Of a stretch of DNA of 64,000 nucleotides, positions 25,501 through 37,500 are shown in pieces (position 1 is the first letter of the stretch; each line of letters starts with the position of its first letter). A program made the position numbers and the translations under genes. Below the pieces are notes generated by a model. That model did not search any database and had not been told where the DNA came from. It saw only the letters and a program-made list of their open reading frames with translations. The stretch comes from Sphaerolaimus hirsutus (taxonomy: Eukaryota > Nematoda > Chromadorea > Monhysterida > Sphaerolaimidae), in contig OZ038456.1 of NCBI GenBank assembly GCA_964036195.1, forward strand, positions 992,001 through 1,056,000, in the 5' to 3' direction.

Positions 25501-28500
25501 ATTTCCTGCGTGCGCGGCAGCCCGCCAACCGACTCCGCCCAGCTGGATGCCGATCCCAAGAAGGCGTACGGTAGAGTTGGATTTGTAGCGGAGTTGCCCC
25601 GGGGAAACGTAGCCACCTCCCGCGCCAAATGTGTGCGCATCGTGGTGGCCAACGCCGAGACCATGTTGTGGTCAACCTTTTTCCACCGGTTTCTGACGGT
25701 CGAGCACAAAGACGACCGGATTTACTCTTACGAGTCAGGCCAAATTTGGGGAAACGTGTTGGGATTTTGGCCTCCGGAATGGCGCCCGCGGGCCGACTTG
25801 AAAGAACTAGTCGGACCGGACAGATACCCGGCCCTTGAAGAAGAACTGCAGGCGGAATGTTTGTCTGACATTGAAACCGCCACCGCGGGCTCTGACTCCT
25901 CCGCAGACGCGCGGGAGGAGGGTGTGCCGGTGTTGGAGGAAGTGGTGCCCGTTGTCGAACCAGTTTACCGCCCTAATGAAGAATATTCCCCCATTAGCAA
26001 CGACATGGCGGCCATGGCACTGCAGAACGTAGCCGAGCCCCCCTCGCCGCCGCCCGAGCACCACGACGCGGTCGAGGCCATCCCACTGCCACCGGAGGAA
26101 GCTCCAGCGCAACAGGTAGAACACCACATGGAAAATGGTAATTGTGAAAATTGATACGAAACAATTTTTGCCTAAGTCAATTATAGAAAGTTTCAATGTA
26201 ATGATTCATGCACAACTTTTGTCATCAGGAGAAACAGACAACTCTGTAACAAAAAATAATCAGCAAACAAAAAACATACTTGTTAATATTCCATGAAAAC
26301 AATTAGAAAATCTTGTCGACGATCAATTTTCACACGCACGGACTGCGACATGTCGGTCGAGCAGGTAACTTGAATGTTGATTCCAAACTGCCCATCCAAC
26401 AGTGGCACGATGCTGTGAAATAACACAGATTAGTAGTCTGATTAATTAGTTTCCAAAAAGAAACACTTTTTTCTTACATCGAGCCCTGAGCAGGAACCAA
26501 AATTTCGAAGTTTCGAGCACAAAAAGCCGGCACGGCAGAAAGCTGATGCCATAATTCGAATGAAGACGAGCCATATTTGCACCCCCAGGGCATGTGACTG
26601 CCACAGCCGTCCACCGAAAAATGCAGAGAAGGCATGATTTTTGAATAACCAAAAAACGGCGCAAACACTTTTTCTGAACATGTCGTTTTTAGCCCGGAGG
26701 TAAAAAATTAATGGCTGGTGGGATTGTAGGTAGAAATATGGCTAACTAATCATGCGTAAAAACGTAACGACAATTTTGCGCAGACACTCCGACGACTCGA
26801 GAACGACCATGTGCGACCGAATGACTACCCGCGGTGCACAGGGAAGTCACAGTGAACGTGCGGTTCGCTGTGCACTGCAAATCCACCAACGAAGCCGCAG
26901 CCCCAGGACGGTACGCCCGAATGGACACTACTGCGGCCATGAATTTAATTGTTTCTTTTCCGTTAATTATTTAATTACTTCCCGTGTGACGCTAATTTTT
27001 ATTTTAGTGGTTCATTAATTAAGTTAATTAGGTTACCCACATTTTGAGTTAATTAAGTGATTACTCTCGTTTTTTCTTTTTGCATTTTCCCAATATGTAC
27101 TGTCGAACGTCATAATTATTAGGTTTTTATCAAGTTTACATTTTAGTTAAAAGGGTGCAGTGTCTGGGAATGGGTTAGAAAGACTTTAATGTTTCTAGTT
27201 AAGCTAACAGGTGTTGACTCTGTTAAATGCTTAGACGCCCCGATAGATAACATTCAGAAAATTCCCCGACCAAGTGCTTTTTACTTAGGACTAGGTAATG
27301 GGTGGAAAAGTGGCAAACGGCAATTATTGTCGGCATGCGACTGCAAGACACATGCAGAGCACAGTTTACAGTGAAGAGCACAGTAGTGCCAATTAATTAT
27401 TCCCATCACCCAGGGTGATTGGTGAACTCACAAGTGCTAGTGTTTTGTGGCGTGTGTTCATGCCCGAAGTTTCCAACCCTTACCCGGCAATGCATTAACC
27501 TTGAGCAACCCCCGCAAATGAGCGTTCTTTCTGTGGCCTTGGTCGGGCGCGCTATAAAAATATTTTTCACCTAAAGGGGCGCAGGTTGATAACACGTGTC
27601 ACACCACCTGCTCTCGACTGTACCGTAACCTCTGAATAGAAACCCAGTTCCCGACACTCACCTACGAGATAAATTGTGTTTTAATTACGTCAGTGATAAC
27701 CACAGTTACTTTACGCTTGACTTAAATTACGTTTGCACCCGTTTGTTTAATTAGTTAATTTTCCCGCATTTAATTAATTTACTTGTGCCTTGTACGTTAT
27801 GTTTACGGTTTTCCAGTGATCATTGAATTTGCCTTATTGATTCGCTTATTATGGTTAATTGTTTTGTCTTTGATTTAGTATTCAGTTCGATTATGGTAGA
27901 TTCTGGTGATTATAAAACGCGCTGATTTTACATTTTTTCACCCACTAGAGGCTATACGACTCACTTGAGCTATTGTGAAATTGACTCTGACTATATCGCT
28001 AAATAAAGTTCCCGTGAAACCAACTTGGTCCCCCTGAAGCATACTAACTGCTTGAATTTTAATTTGAATTTTATTAATTTCGGCTTTTCATTAATTACGG
28101 CTTTTTAACAATTAATTGAAGTAAACCGCCGGCAGCAGTTACGAAAGGGATTGGTAAGTTGCCGTGTCCGTCCTCAGGAACTGTCAGGACCCCAAGGGGT
28201 ACTGGCGCCGTTCCTGATTTGTGTGTAAAACATCCCCGTACCATAAAACCAATTATTTATTTAATTAAGCACGCAAGTGGAAGCGCAAAGGGACCGGAAT
28301 TTGCAATTGTCTGCCGCGGCAAAATTCGACGAGTGGCGTATTTTTGTGGTAAAAACGGAAAATAGTAAAATTAGTAAAAACGTAAAATATCTGACAGTAT
28401 GAATTTCGCCATTTTCAGCAAATATAGGACAGCCTCCCGTAAGACACTACCGCTTCGAATTATCCCCCCGCGTGAATTACCTACCTCTTTGAATTATCCC

Positions 28501-31500
28501 CCCCCCCGCGTGACTTACCTACCTCTTCGAATTACCCCCCCCCCTGTGTGAATTACCTACCTCCTCGAATTACCCCCCCCCGCGTGAATTACCTACCTCC
28601 TCGAATTATCCCCCTCCCCGCGTGAATTACCTAACGCCTCGAATTATCCCCCCCCCCCGCATGAATTACCTACCTCCTCGAATTATCTCCCCCGCGTGAA
28701 TTACCTACCTCCTCAAATTACCCCCCCGCGTGAATTACCTGCTGGCTTGAATTACCCCCCCCCACCGCGTGAATTACCTACCTCCTCAAATTATCCCCCT
28801 CCCCGCGTGAATTACCTAACACCTCAAATTATCCCCCCTTGTGAATTACCTAACGCCTTGAATTATCCCCCCGCGTAAATTACCTACCACCTTAAATTAT
28901 CCCCCATGTGAATTACCTAACCTCTCAAATTACCCCCCCCCTGCCTGAATTACCTACCTCCTCGAATTATCCCCCTCCCCGCGTGAATTACCTAACGCCT
29001 CAAATTATACCCCCCATGTGAATTACCTAACGCCTTGAATTATCCCCCCCACGTAAATTACCTACCACCTTGAATTATCCCCCATGTGAATTACCTAACC
29101 CCTCGAATTACCCCCCCCCCACCTGAATTACCTACCTCCTCGAATTATCCCCCTCCCCGCGTGAATTACCTAACGCCTCGAATTACCCCCCCCCCGGTTG
29201 AATTACCTAATGCCTTGAATTATTCCCCCCCCTGTGTAAATTACCTACCACCTTGAGTTATCCCCCCCACGTGGGGGGGGGGGGGCTGGCCTGCCGGCAC
29301 GTGTTTATATCTCGGGAACCGCTGGGTGAAAATGGTTGATTTTTTAATATAATGTGGCCACACAAGCTGGTTTTCAATGTTCCTTTTTGAAAACTCTTCT
29401 GGGCGACGCGTCGCTGTACGCTATTCAAAAGTGTGCAATTTGCACTTTTATTTTTCAAAAAAGTGAAAATTGATTGAAAATTGGTTTCGGTAAGTCACAA
29501 AGTTCACATTTGGAGAACATTTTTGAAAACCGTACGGCGACGCGTCGCCCTGTAGCGGCGACGCGTCGCCAACGTCGCTATACGCGTTGCCTAGTTTGTA
29601 ACGTATGCAGACGTAGAAAAATGCAACAGTAGTCGACAAAATAATAAAAATAATAGTTTTGAGACTTATATAAGTATGTAGATGGTGTAAAAAGTTTTTA
29701 AATATTTCAACAAATGTGTAAACATTTTTGAAAAATGAACATGGACGGTGACGTAAAGCGACGTCGCCCTACGTTGCTGTACGTGCCAGTTTTCAAAACC
29801 ATTTACACATTTGAAAGATGCGTCGCTGTACACACATAATGTACAGAAATCGTCGCCGAGCGTCGCTAGTTTTCAGAATTTTGCCAAACTACTCCAAAAT
29901 CCTACAAAAACCACTGGATGGATGGTTTCATGTAAAATTCGCACAGTATATGCAGTATTTTATGCTGCATTGAATGGTATGCTCTGTGAAAACTTGGAAT
30001 GTCTGTAAAATGAACTAAATTTTTTTTAAAATTATGCCATTTCGGCGACGTTCAGGCGACGTCACTAGTTTCCATAACTTAATACCAATTTTGAAAAGTA
30101 TGGTTGGGCTGAAAACTCCCCGGGCAGTGGTCGCCATTTGCGCTAGGGGTAAGCTACGGTCATAAAATTTTGACACATTAACATATCAGGTGTTTTGAGT
30201 CTTCACCCAAAATTTCACCCCTCTAGCTTCACCCACTGCGTTACTGTGGGGGTTAAAATTTCAGTAATTTTGTACTGATGTACAAATGGTGCTCTAGCTC
30301 AACGCTGCTTTAAGTTGTGATCATGAAGCTTTGGCTAGAGTAAGCCACCAGTGTTGGCAATGTGCTGATAGTATTCAACACTTTCATCAACATGATTGCT
30401 AATATGGCAAATTAATATGCAGATCAGGGTTATGTGCAAGAAACATGGTAACTGTGATGGATCTTTTTGGTGATCATCTGAGATCATGTTGTATTGCAGT
30501 GATTTTAACGTTGTTTTGAAATGTGCAGTAAATAATTATGTCAATTAAATTTCATTTGTGTTTCATTACTAATCTGTAGTGGACACATTACCTGTGTTCA
30601 ACAGCAGTGTGCATGCAAAATGCATCCTGTATTAACCTGTATTGACCAACCGTACAAACAGAATGATGAATTTGGGTGTGAGAGTAGTGACAGAATTGGT
30701 AATATGGACTAGGTGTATGATATCATAGCTAATGTTGTTTAGTGCTGCAAATTGCCAACACTGGTTGCTTACACTAGCCAAAGTTTCATGATCACAACTT
30801 AAATGAGTTTTTAAAAAGGTTCACATATGTGTTAAATTTTGTGACAGATTAAAATATGAAATGAAAACATTTCTGAAAACAATACAATAAAATTGTTTTT
30901 ATTTTTTTGTGCTAGTGTATTGAATGTGAAATCATCGCAGTCAGTGTTTACTTGTAGTTCATTTTTGTGGCTTTCATTTACATACAAAATCAGCTGTTTG
31001 AATTGCACTTCTGATTTTTAAAAAAATTATAAAGTAGATTGTATAAAAATATCATTATTTGTTTTGCGGAAATGTTTTTGAATTCAGTTTTTTGTTGTTC
31101 GAAGTGCAAAAATAAGGGCTTTTTACTGTGATAATGCAATAATTACAGATACACAGATGTAATTTTAAAATTTTTTTTAATGTTTTAAGCATAACCACAA
31201 TTTCTTCATCATCTTTGAACTTCTATCGCAAAACATGGTATCAAAAGAAAGAGAAAAAAAAACTGGATATATATCTGAGACGGATATCATATACAATGTA
31301 AAACTGAATTTTAAAAAAATATTTATAGTTAGAAAATGAATTAATCTTTAAAAAAATGTATAACAGCACTAAAAATATACAATACAGTCCCAAAAATCAA
31401 GCATAATTTTCTGCATCACATGCCACTTACAGCTTGTCCTACAAGTGCGTACTTATGTTGCAAAAAAATATTTTGTCTGCAGCATTTTACCATAGTTTTC

Positions 31501-34500
31501 AAATATGTGTTCTACCGGCAGAAAAAACAAAGATGGTGGCCGTTTTGCTGATAACACAGACTGTTTAAATGAATTTGAAAACAAAATAATGGGTTTTCAC
31601 AGAGGGAACCTTGAAAACCAGCTTGTGTGGGGCCAATATGGTTTCAGGTCGGGGCTAGTTACAAGTCCGAGAAAATTTCGCTATGATGCCCCAGGCCGGA
31701 GATAGAGTGGGTCTATAAAAAGATGGTCATTTGCGAAATTTGTGCGTGTAGCTCAGAACATGCAAACTTTGAACATCAATAACTCGACTGTTTCTGGGCC
31801 GATTTTAATAATTTCACTTTTAAAATGATGACAAATGCTTGGAGAGTTCATTTCTATTACCCATCCCCTCAAATAACACCCCTTGAATTATCCCCCCTGG
31901 TTGAATGAATTATCTACCTCCTCATAGTAAACCCCCAAGGTGGGTGAATTACCTACCCCCTCAAATTACCCCCCCAAGTGAATGAATTATACTTGGCAGA
32001 CATCACACTTAGTATGAAAACCTACCATAACACATTGGAGTTATGAACCAAAAATTATACAGGTTTTTATCATAATATTTAGTTTTTACTATGGAATAAT
32101 TAATTATGAATTATTACAAAATTTATCACAAGATTGTATTCATTAAATTATGGTAGGCTTCATACCATGTGTGCTCAGGGCCGTATCCAGGGGGGGGGGG
32201 CGGGGGGGGCTGCAGCCCCCCCCCTCCTGGGGCGAGACCAAAAAGTGACCGGAAAATGGGACTTTTAGAATGTCAGCGTAAAAAATTTTGCGCGCAAGCG
32301 CTCATTCTTCCCCAGACATAAGGTATTATCATCGGAGTTGCTCCATGTGGCCACAAATACACTCAATGTTGTGTTTTTGCTGTTTTTTTATGTATATTTA
32401 CATACATATACAACATTCTATGGTGCTGACGCCAACGCCGATTGCACCATGGCGTGGCGCCTACAAATAGCGCCAGCGCCATGGCGCCATTCCGCCATCA
32501 TGTAGCTATAATTTTAGGGGGGGGGGGGCTGAGCCCCCCCCCTTGCCGGCCTCCGTAAACAAGCAGCCCCCCCGCTCAAAAATCCTGGATACGTCCCTGT
32601 GTGTGCTGTCTGCCGGGTGTGTTAAAAAAGCAATATGATGATGAAAAACTGTATAATCTTTGATTCATTATTCAGATGTTTAATGGTAGGTTTCCATACT
32701 AAGTGTTATGTCCACCAAGTATGCCTACCTCCTCGAATTACCCCCCTATGAATTATGTATCCCTTCGAATCACCCCCCACATGAATTACCTATCCCCTCA
32801 ATTTACCCCCTCCTCGCATGAATTACTCATCCCCTCAAATTATCCCCCCATGAATTATCCATCTCCTTGAATTATCCCCATGTGAATTACCCATCCCCTC
32901 GAATTACCCCCCACGTGAATTACCCATTCCCTCAAATTATCCCCCTGCGTGAATTACCATCCCCTTGAGTTATCCCACCTGTGTGAATAAACCAGGGGTC
33001 TCCAAGATTTTGGCCCTCGCGGGGGCAAAATATATCGGCTTTTTCAGTGCATAGAAGGCCAAAAGGGGAAAAAATCGCTAGTAATTGGTTAAAAGTGGCT
33101 AAAAGTAGGTTTAAAATGGCTAAAAACAGGCATATAACCATGCATATAGCTGGAGAGCACGATTTTGAAGGTTAAAAACTATAAAAAGGTGTGAAAATTA
33201 GTGATTTTGAGCGAAAATTGGGGGAAAATTTCTAAAAAACCACTCCAGATAGATAGATAGCTGAGCGATTTGGGGGGGGGGGTCTTTGGGGGTAGTAGCC
33301 AAAAATTTTGCCTCTGGATAGATAGATAGCTGAGCGGCCTCCGGGATAAATAGATAGCTGGTGGATTTGGGGGGGGGGGCAGCCCCCCAGCCCCCCCCTA
33401 GGAGACCCCTGGAATTACCCATCCCCTCAAATTACCCCCGTGCGTGAATTACCCATCCCCTAGCAGTAACCCCCTGCATGAATTACCTACCCCTTGAATT
33501 ATCCTCCCTGCATGAATGAATTATCTACAAAATTACAAATTACATTACAAAATTTATCACAAGATTGTATTCATTAAATTATGGTAGGCTTCCATACTTA
33601 GTGTGCTGTCCACTGGGTGTGTTAAAAATGAAATATGATGATGAAAAACTGTATAATTTTTTATTCATTATTCAGATGGGTTATGGTTAGGGTGTCAAAT
33701 TTCCGTTTTCCATTTTCCGTTTCCGTTTTACACAGGTAAATCTTTTCTGTTTTCCATTCCATTTTCTGGCTGCTGAAATGTTTTTTTCCGTTTTCCGTTC
33801 CGTTTTCCAGCAACTTTTTTTCCGTTTCCGTTTTTCCGGCTCATTTTCCGTTGTCCGGCTAAATTTTCAGTTTTTCCCCCTTTTTTCTGTTTTCCACCTC
33901 AATTTCCAGTTTTTCTGCCTTTTTTCGATTTTCCGCCTCAATTTTCCATTTTTCCGCCTCATTTTACCTTTTTCTGGCTCAACTTTCTGTTTTCTGATCA
34001 TTCAAACTGGTAGCCAAATTCATGCAGATGGTCAATGATGTAAAAAAATTTCCATTTCAAGCAAAATTACTGCAAATTTTTTCCACTTCCAGCAAAATTT
34101 CAGCAAATTTTATCTGTTTTCCGGCAAAATTTCAGCAAGTTTTTCCATTTCCATGCAAATTTGATTTTTCCATTTCCGTTTTTCCAGCCTCTTTTTCCGT
34201 GTTCCGGCCGCTGAAATTTTTTTTCCATTTCCGTTTTCCACCAAGTGCAAATTTTTTCCCGTTTTCCGTTCAGTTTTCCGGCTGCTGAAAATTTTTTTTG
34301 ACACCCTAGTTATGGTAGGTTTCCATACTAGGTGTTATGTCCACCGAGTATGCCTACCTCCTCAAATTAGCCCCCAATCTGGGTGATTACCTACCTACTG
34401 GAACTATCCCCCCACATGTAGGGTTCAAATGATATGACTTTTCGATATCGATATTTGATATTTTTTCTGAAACTCGACATTAAATTTCTTTCTGAAACTC

Positions 34501-37500
34501 AACATTTAATTTTTTTCTGAAACTTGATATTCAATATCGATACTATATGGAACCTTGATGTCGATATTGTTTATAAAAAATGGTCTATATTTGATATCGA
34601 AATTTCTCTTGGTATAGCAAGGCATATTTCAAGTGGCATATTGTATTTTTGTGTGGTAACTTAATTTAGGGACACAATACAGGTTTGGTATATCAAAAAA
34701 TTGGTCAATATTCAATATTCAATATTTTTTAAAATTTTTGATATCGATATTTGATATTCAAGATTTTTTTTGAATTTTTGATATTGATATTCAATATTAA
34801 AAAATGGTTGATATTCAATATTTGATATGATATATCATTTGTACCCTACCCACATGTATGAATTGCCTACCTCAAGTTATACCCCCGGTTCGAATGTTTA
34901 CTTACATCCTCAAATTATACCCCCCTCCCATTGATAAATTACTCACCTCCTTGAATTACAGCCCCTCAAGAATTACCTACCCACTCAAATTATCACCTCG
35001 CATGAATTACCTATCTACTTGAATCATCCCCCATGAACTACCAATCCCCTTGAATTATTCCCCCTGCATGGATTACCTACCCAATCAAATTATCCCCTCA
35101 TGTGAATGAATTACCCACGCCTCAAAGTATCCCTCCACATGAATTAATGACCTACCCTCTGAATTATCCCCACATAAATTACCTACCCCCTGAATTATTC
35201 CCCACATAAATTACCTACCCCTTTGAATTATCCCCCCGCATCAATGAATTACCTACCTTCTCGAATTATTCCCCCACATGGATGATTATCTATCTCCTTT
35301 GTTCTTTGTGTTCCATCTGAGTTTGTTTGTAATCCCTATTATCAAAATCATTTTTTTTCTTCAATTGAGCAGGATTCTTTTGAAAAGCTGTGTATACTTG
35401 GCAGACATCACACTTAGTATGGAAACCTACATAAACCATTTGAATAATGAACCACAAATTATACAAAGTTTTCATCAGAAATTTCATTCTTACTATGGAA
35501 CAATGCGATAAGTATGAAGTTCATCACAAGATTTTATTAACTAAATAATGGTGGGATTCTGCAGATACTTTGTGGTTCACCAAGCAGAGTTGTTAAAAGT
35601 ACTTTTTACTCAAACTTTTTTAATGTATACATAAACATAAACTATTTATTTTTACTCATCCCCGAGTACAGAAAACAAAAAAAATTTTTTTACTTTCACT
35701 CACGAGTAAATTTTAGTATAATACATTTCCCCAGAAAAAGTTAAAAGTGAATATTTTTGAAGATAATTTCCCCCAATTTTCACTGAAATTTCCTATTTTT
35801 AGTTACTTTCACCTTCAAATTCACTTATTTTTGGCTATATATTTATTTTGGCTATATATTTAGATTTTGCCAGCTGGCACAGATTTTGATCTTATATACC
35901 CATGGCTAAAGCCAACAAAAAGCGGATGCCATATCCAAACTTGTATGCCTTTGGATGCAGAAATGTAATATATCATAAATATCTTTGAGCTTTTTTATCT
36001 TTCAAGTGTGCAGCACATTGACCCAGCTCACACTGCCATGCAAAAGTTTGGTGAAATTGTATCCTTGTGATACATGTTGCTGTGTTGATAGCCTATATCA
36101 TCAATAAAGGTATAAATTACCCTGGCTTTATATACCTCTTTTGATAGCTCAATCTAAAAATGGCAAGATATTTATGATACATTACTTTTCTGCATCCAAA
36201 GGCATACATGTTTTGGATATGGCATCCACTTTTTGTTGGCTTTAGCCATTTTTTATGGGATATACTTCTTTTTGGTGGCCGATATAAAATCGATAATGAA
36301 TAATAATAACAAATATAACACCAATCAAAAATTGTGTTTAAAAAATTTGAATAGAAATAAAATTATAATAAATAATAAAGAAAATATTAAAATAAAAAGA
36401 ATAAAAAAAAAAAACTTAATTCAAAATAAAAAAACTAACCAAAATAAAAAATATATTACAAAAATTAATTAAAAGATAAAAATAATTAATTTATTTTGAT
36501 TTTAATATAAATAAAATTATACAAATAAACTATTAAAAAAAACTACTAAGTTTTCATACTAAGTGTGATGTCTGCCAAGTATAATTCATTCACTTGGGGG
36601 GGTAATTTGAGGGGTAGGTAATTCACCCACCTTGGGGGTTTACTATGAGGAGGTAGATAATTCATTCAACTGGGGGGGGGATAATTCAAGGGGGTAAATC
36701 GAGGGGATGGGTAATTCACGTTGGGGGGATAACTAATATGCGGATAACATGCGGGGGGAATTTGCAGGGGTGGCTAATTCACGCGGAGAGGTGATTCGAG
36801 GGGATTACTGATTCATGGGGGGTGATAATTTGAGGGGTTAATTCACACGTGGGTAATACGAGGGGACACATAATTCATGGGGGGATAATTCGAGGGGATA
36901 GGTAATTCACGTGGGGGATAATTCAAGGTGGTAGGTAATTTATGCGGGGGATAATTCAAGGCATTAGGTAATTCACGCAGGGGGGGGGAATAATTTGAGG
37001 TTCAGAATCGCTGAGGTTTGCTGAGGTTCAGAAAAGCGCCATGGCGCTTTTGGCGCTTGGTGCTATTTTGCTCTGGCACCATTGGCGCTTGGCGCTGTAG
37101 GCAGGAAAAGTGCCATGGCGCTTTTGGCGCTTGGTGCCATATTGCTCTGGCGCCATTGGCGCTTGGCGCTGTAGGCAGGAATAGCGCCATGGCGCTTTTG
37201 GCGCTTGGTGCCATTTTGCTCTGGCGCCATTGGCACTTGGCGCTAAAAGCCTGGCGCTTTTTCCATCACTAGTCGCGGCCATCGTGTCCGCGGACTTCGT
37301 GTCCGCGGCCATCGTGTCCTGCGGCCTTCGTGTCCCGCGGCCACAACTGCGCGGCCACAACGTCCGCGGCCACAACGTCGTGGCCACAATGGGCTCATAC
37401 CGGGGGGGGGGGGGGGGCGAGGGTGGGTATTTTGAGGAAATACAGTGTATACATACCCACCAGGGTAAAAACTGTTATTTCTACTTCATTGGGTACAATT

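Larger units (their letters stand above)
10848..28396 (+). mobile_element. Ty3/Gypsy-type LTR retroelement with env-like gene and SF1 helicase
   Basis: 17,549 bp flanked by GTAT at 10844-10847 and 28397-28400, a 4-bp target duplication. The two LTRs (1665 and 1672 bp) differ by about four substitutions and two short indels, so the insertion is recent. Internal order: Gag capsid and CCHC, glycoprotein, aspartic protease, RT (YIDD), RNase H, HHCC/DDE integrase, unknown ORF, helicase, antisense captured fragment. The RT-RNase H-IN order and RT sequence are Metaviridae-like. Length is well above the usual 5-9 kb. It lies inverted relative to the receptor gene, inside intron 3. Confidence 0.9.

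Noticed and set aside
23299-26154. Integrated fragment of an exogenous RNA virus
   Set aside because: The helicase lies between the LTRs, downstream of integrase and in the same frame as ORF3, so it belongs to the retroelement as it stands.
28440-29275. CRISPR-like regular array
   Set aside because: Units are contiguous and degenerate with no unique spacers, in a eukaryotic intron; it is a minisatellite.
37018-37387. Long overlapping open frames on both strands
   Set aside because: They arise from the GGCGCC/GCGGCC repeat array, with repeated Ala/Pro/Arg words in every frame; no family resemblance.
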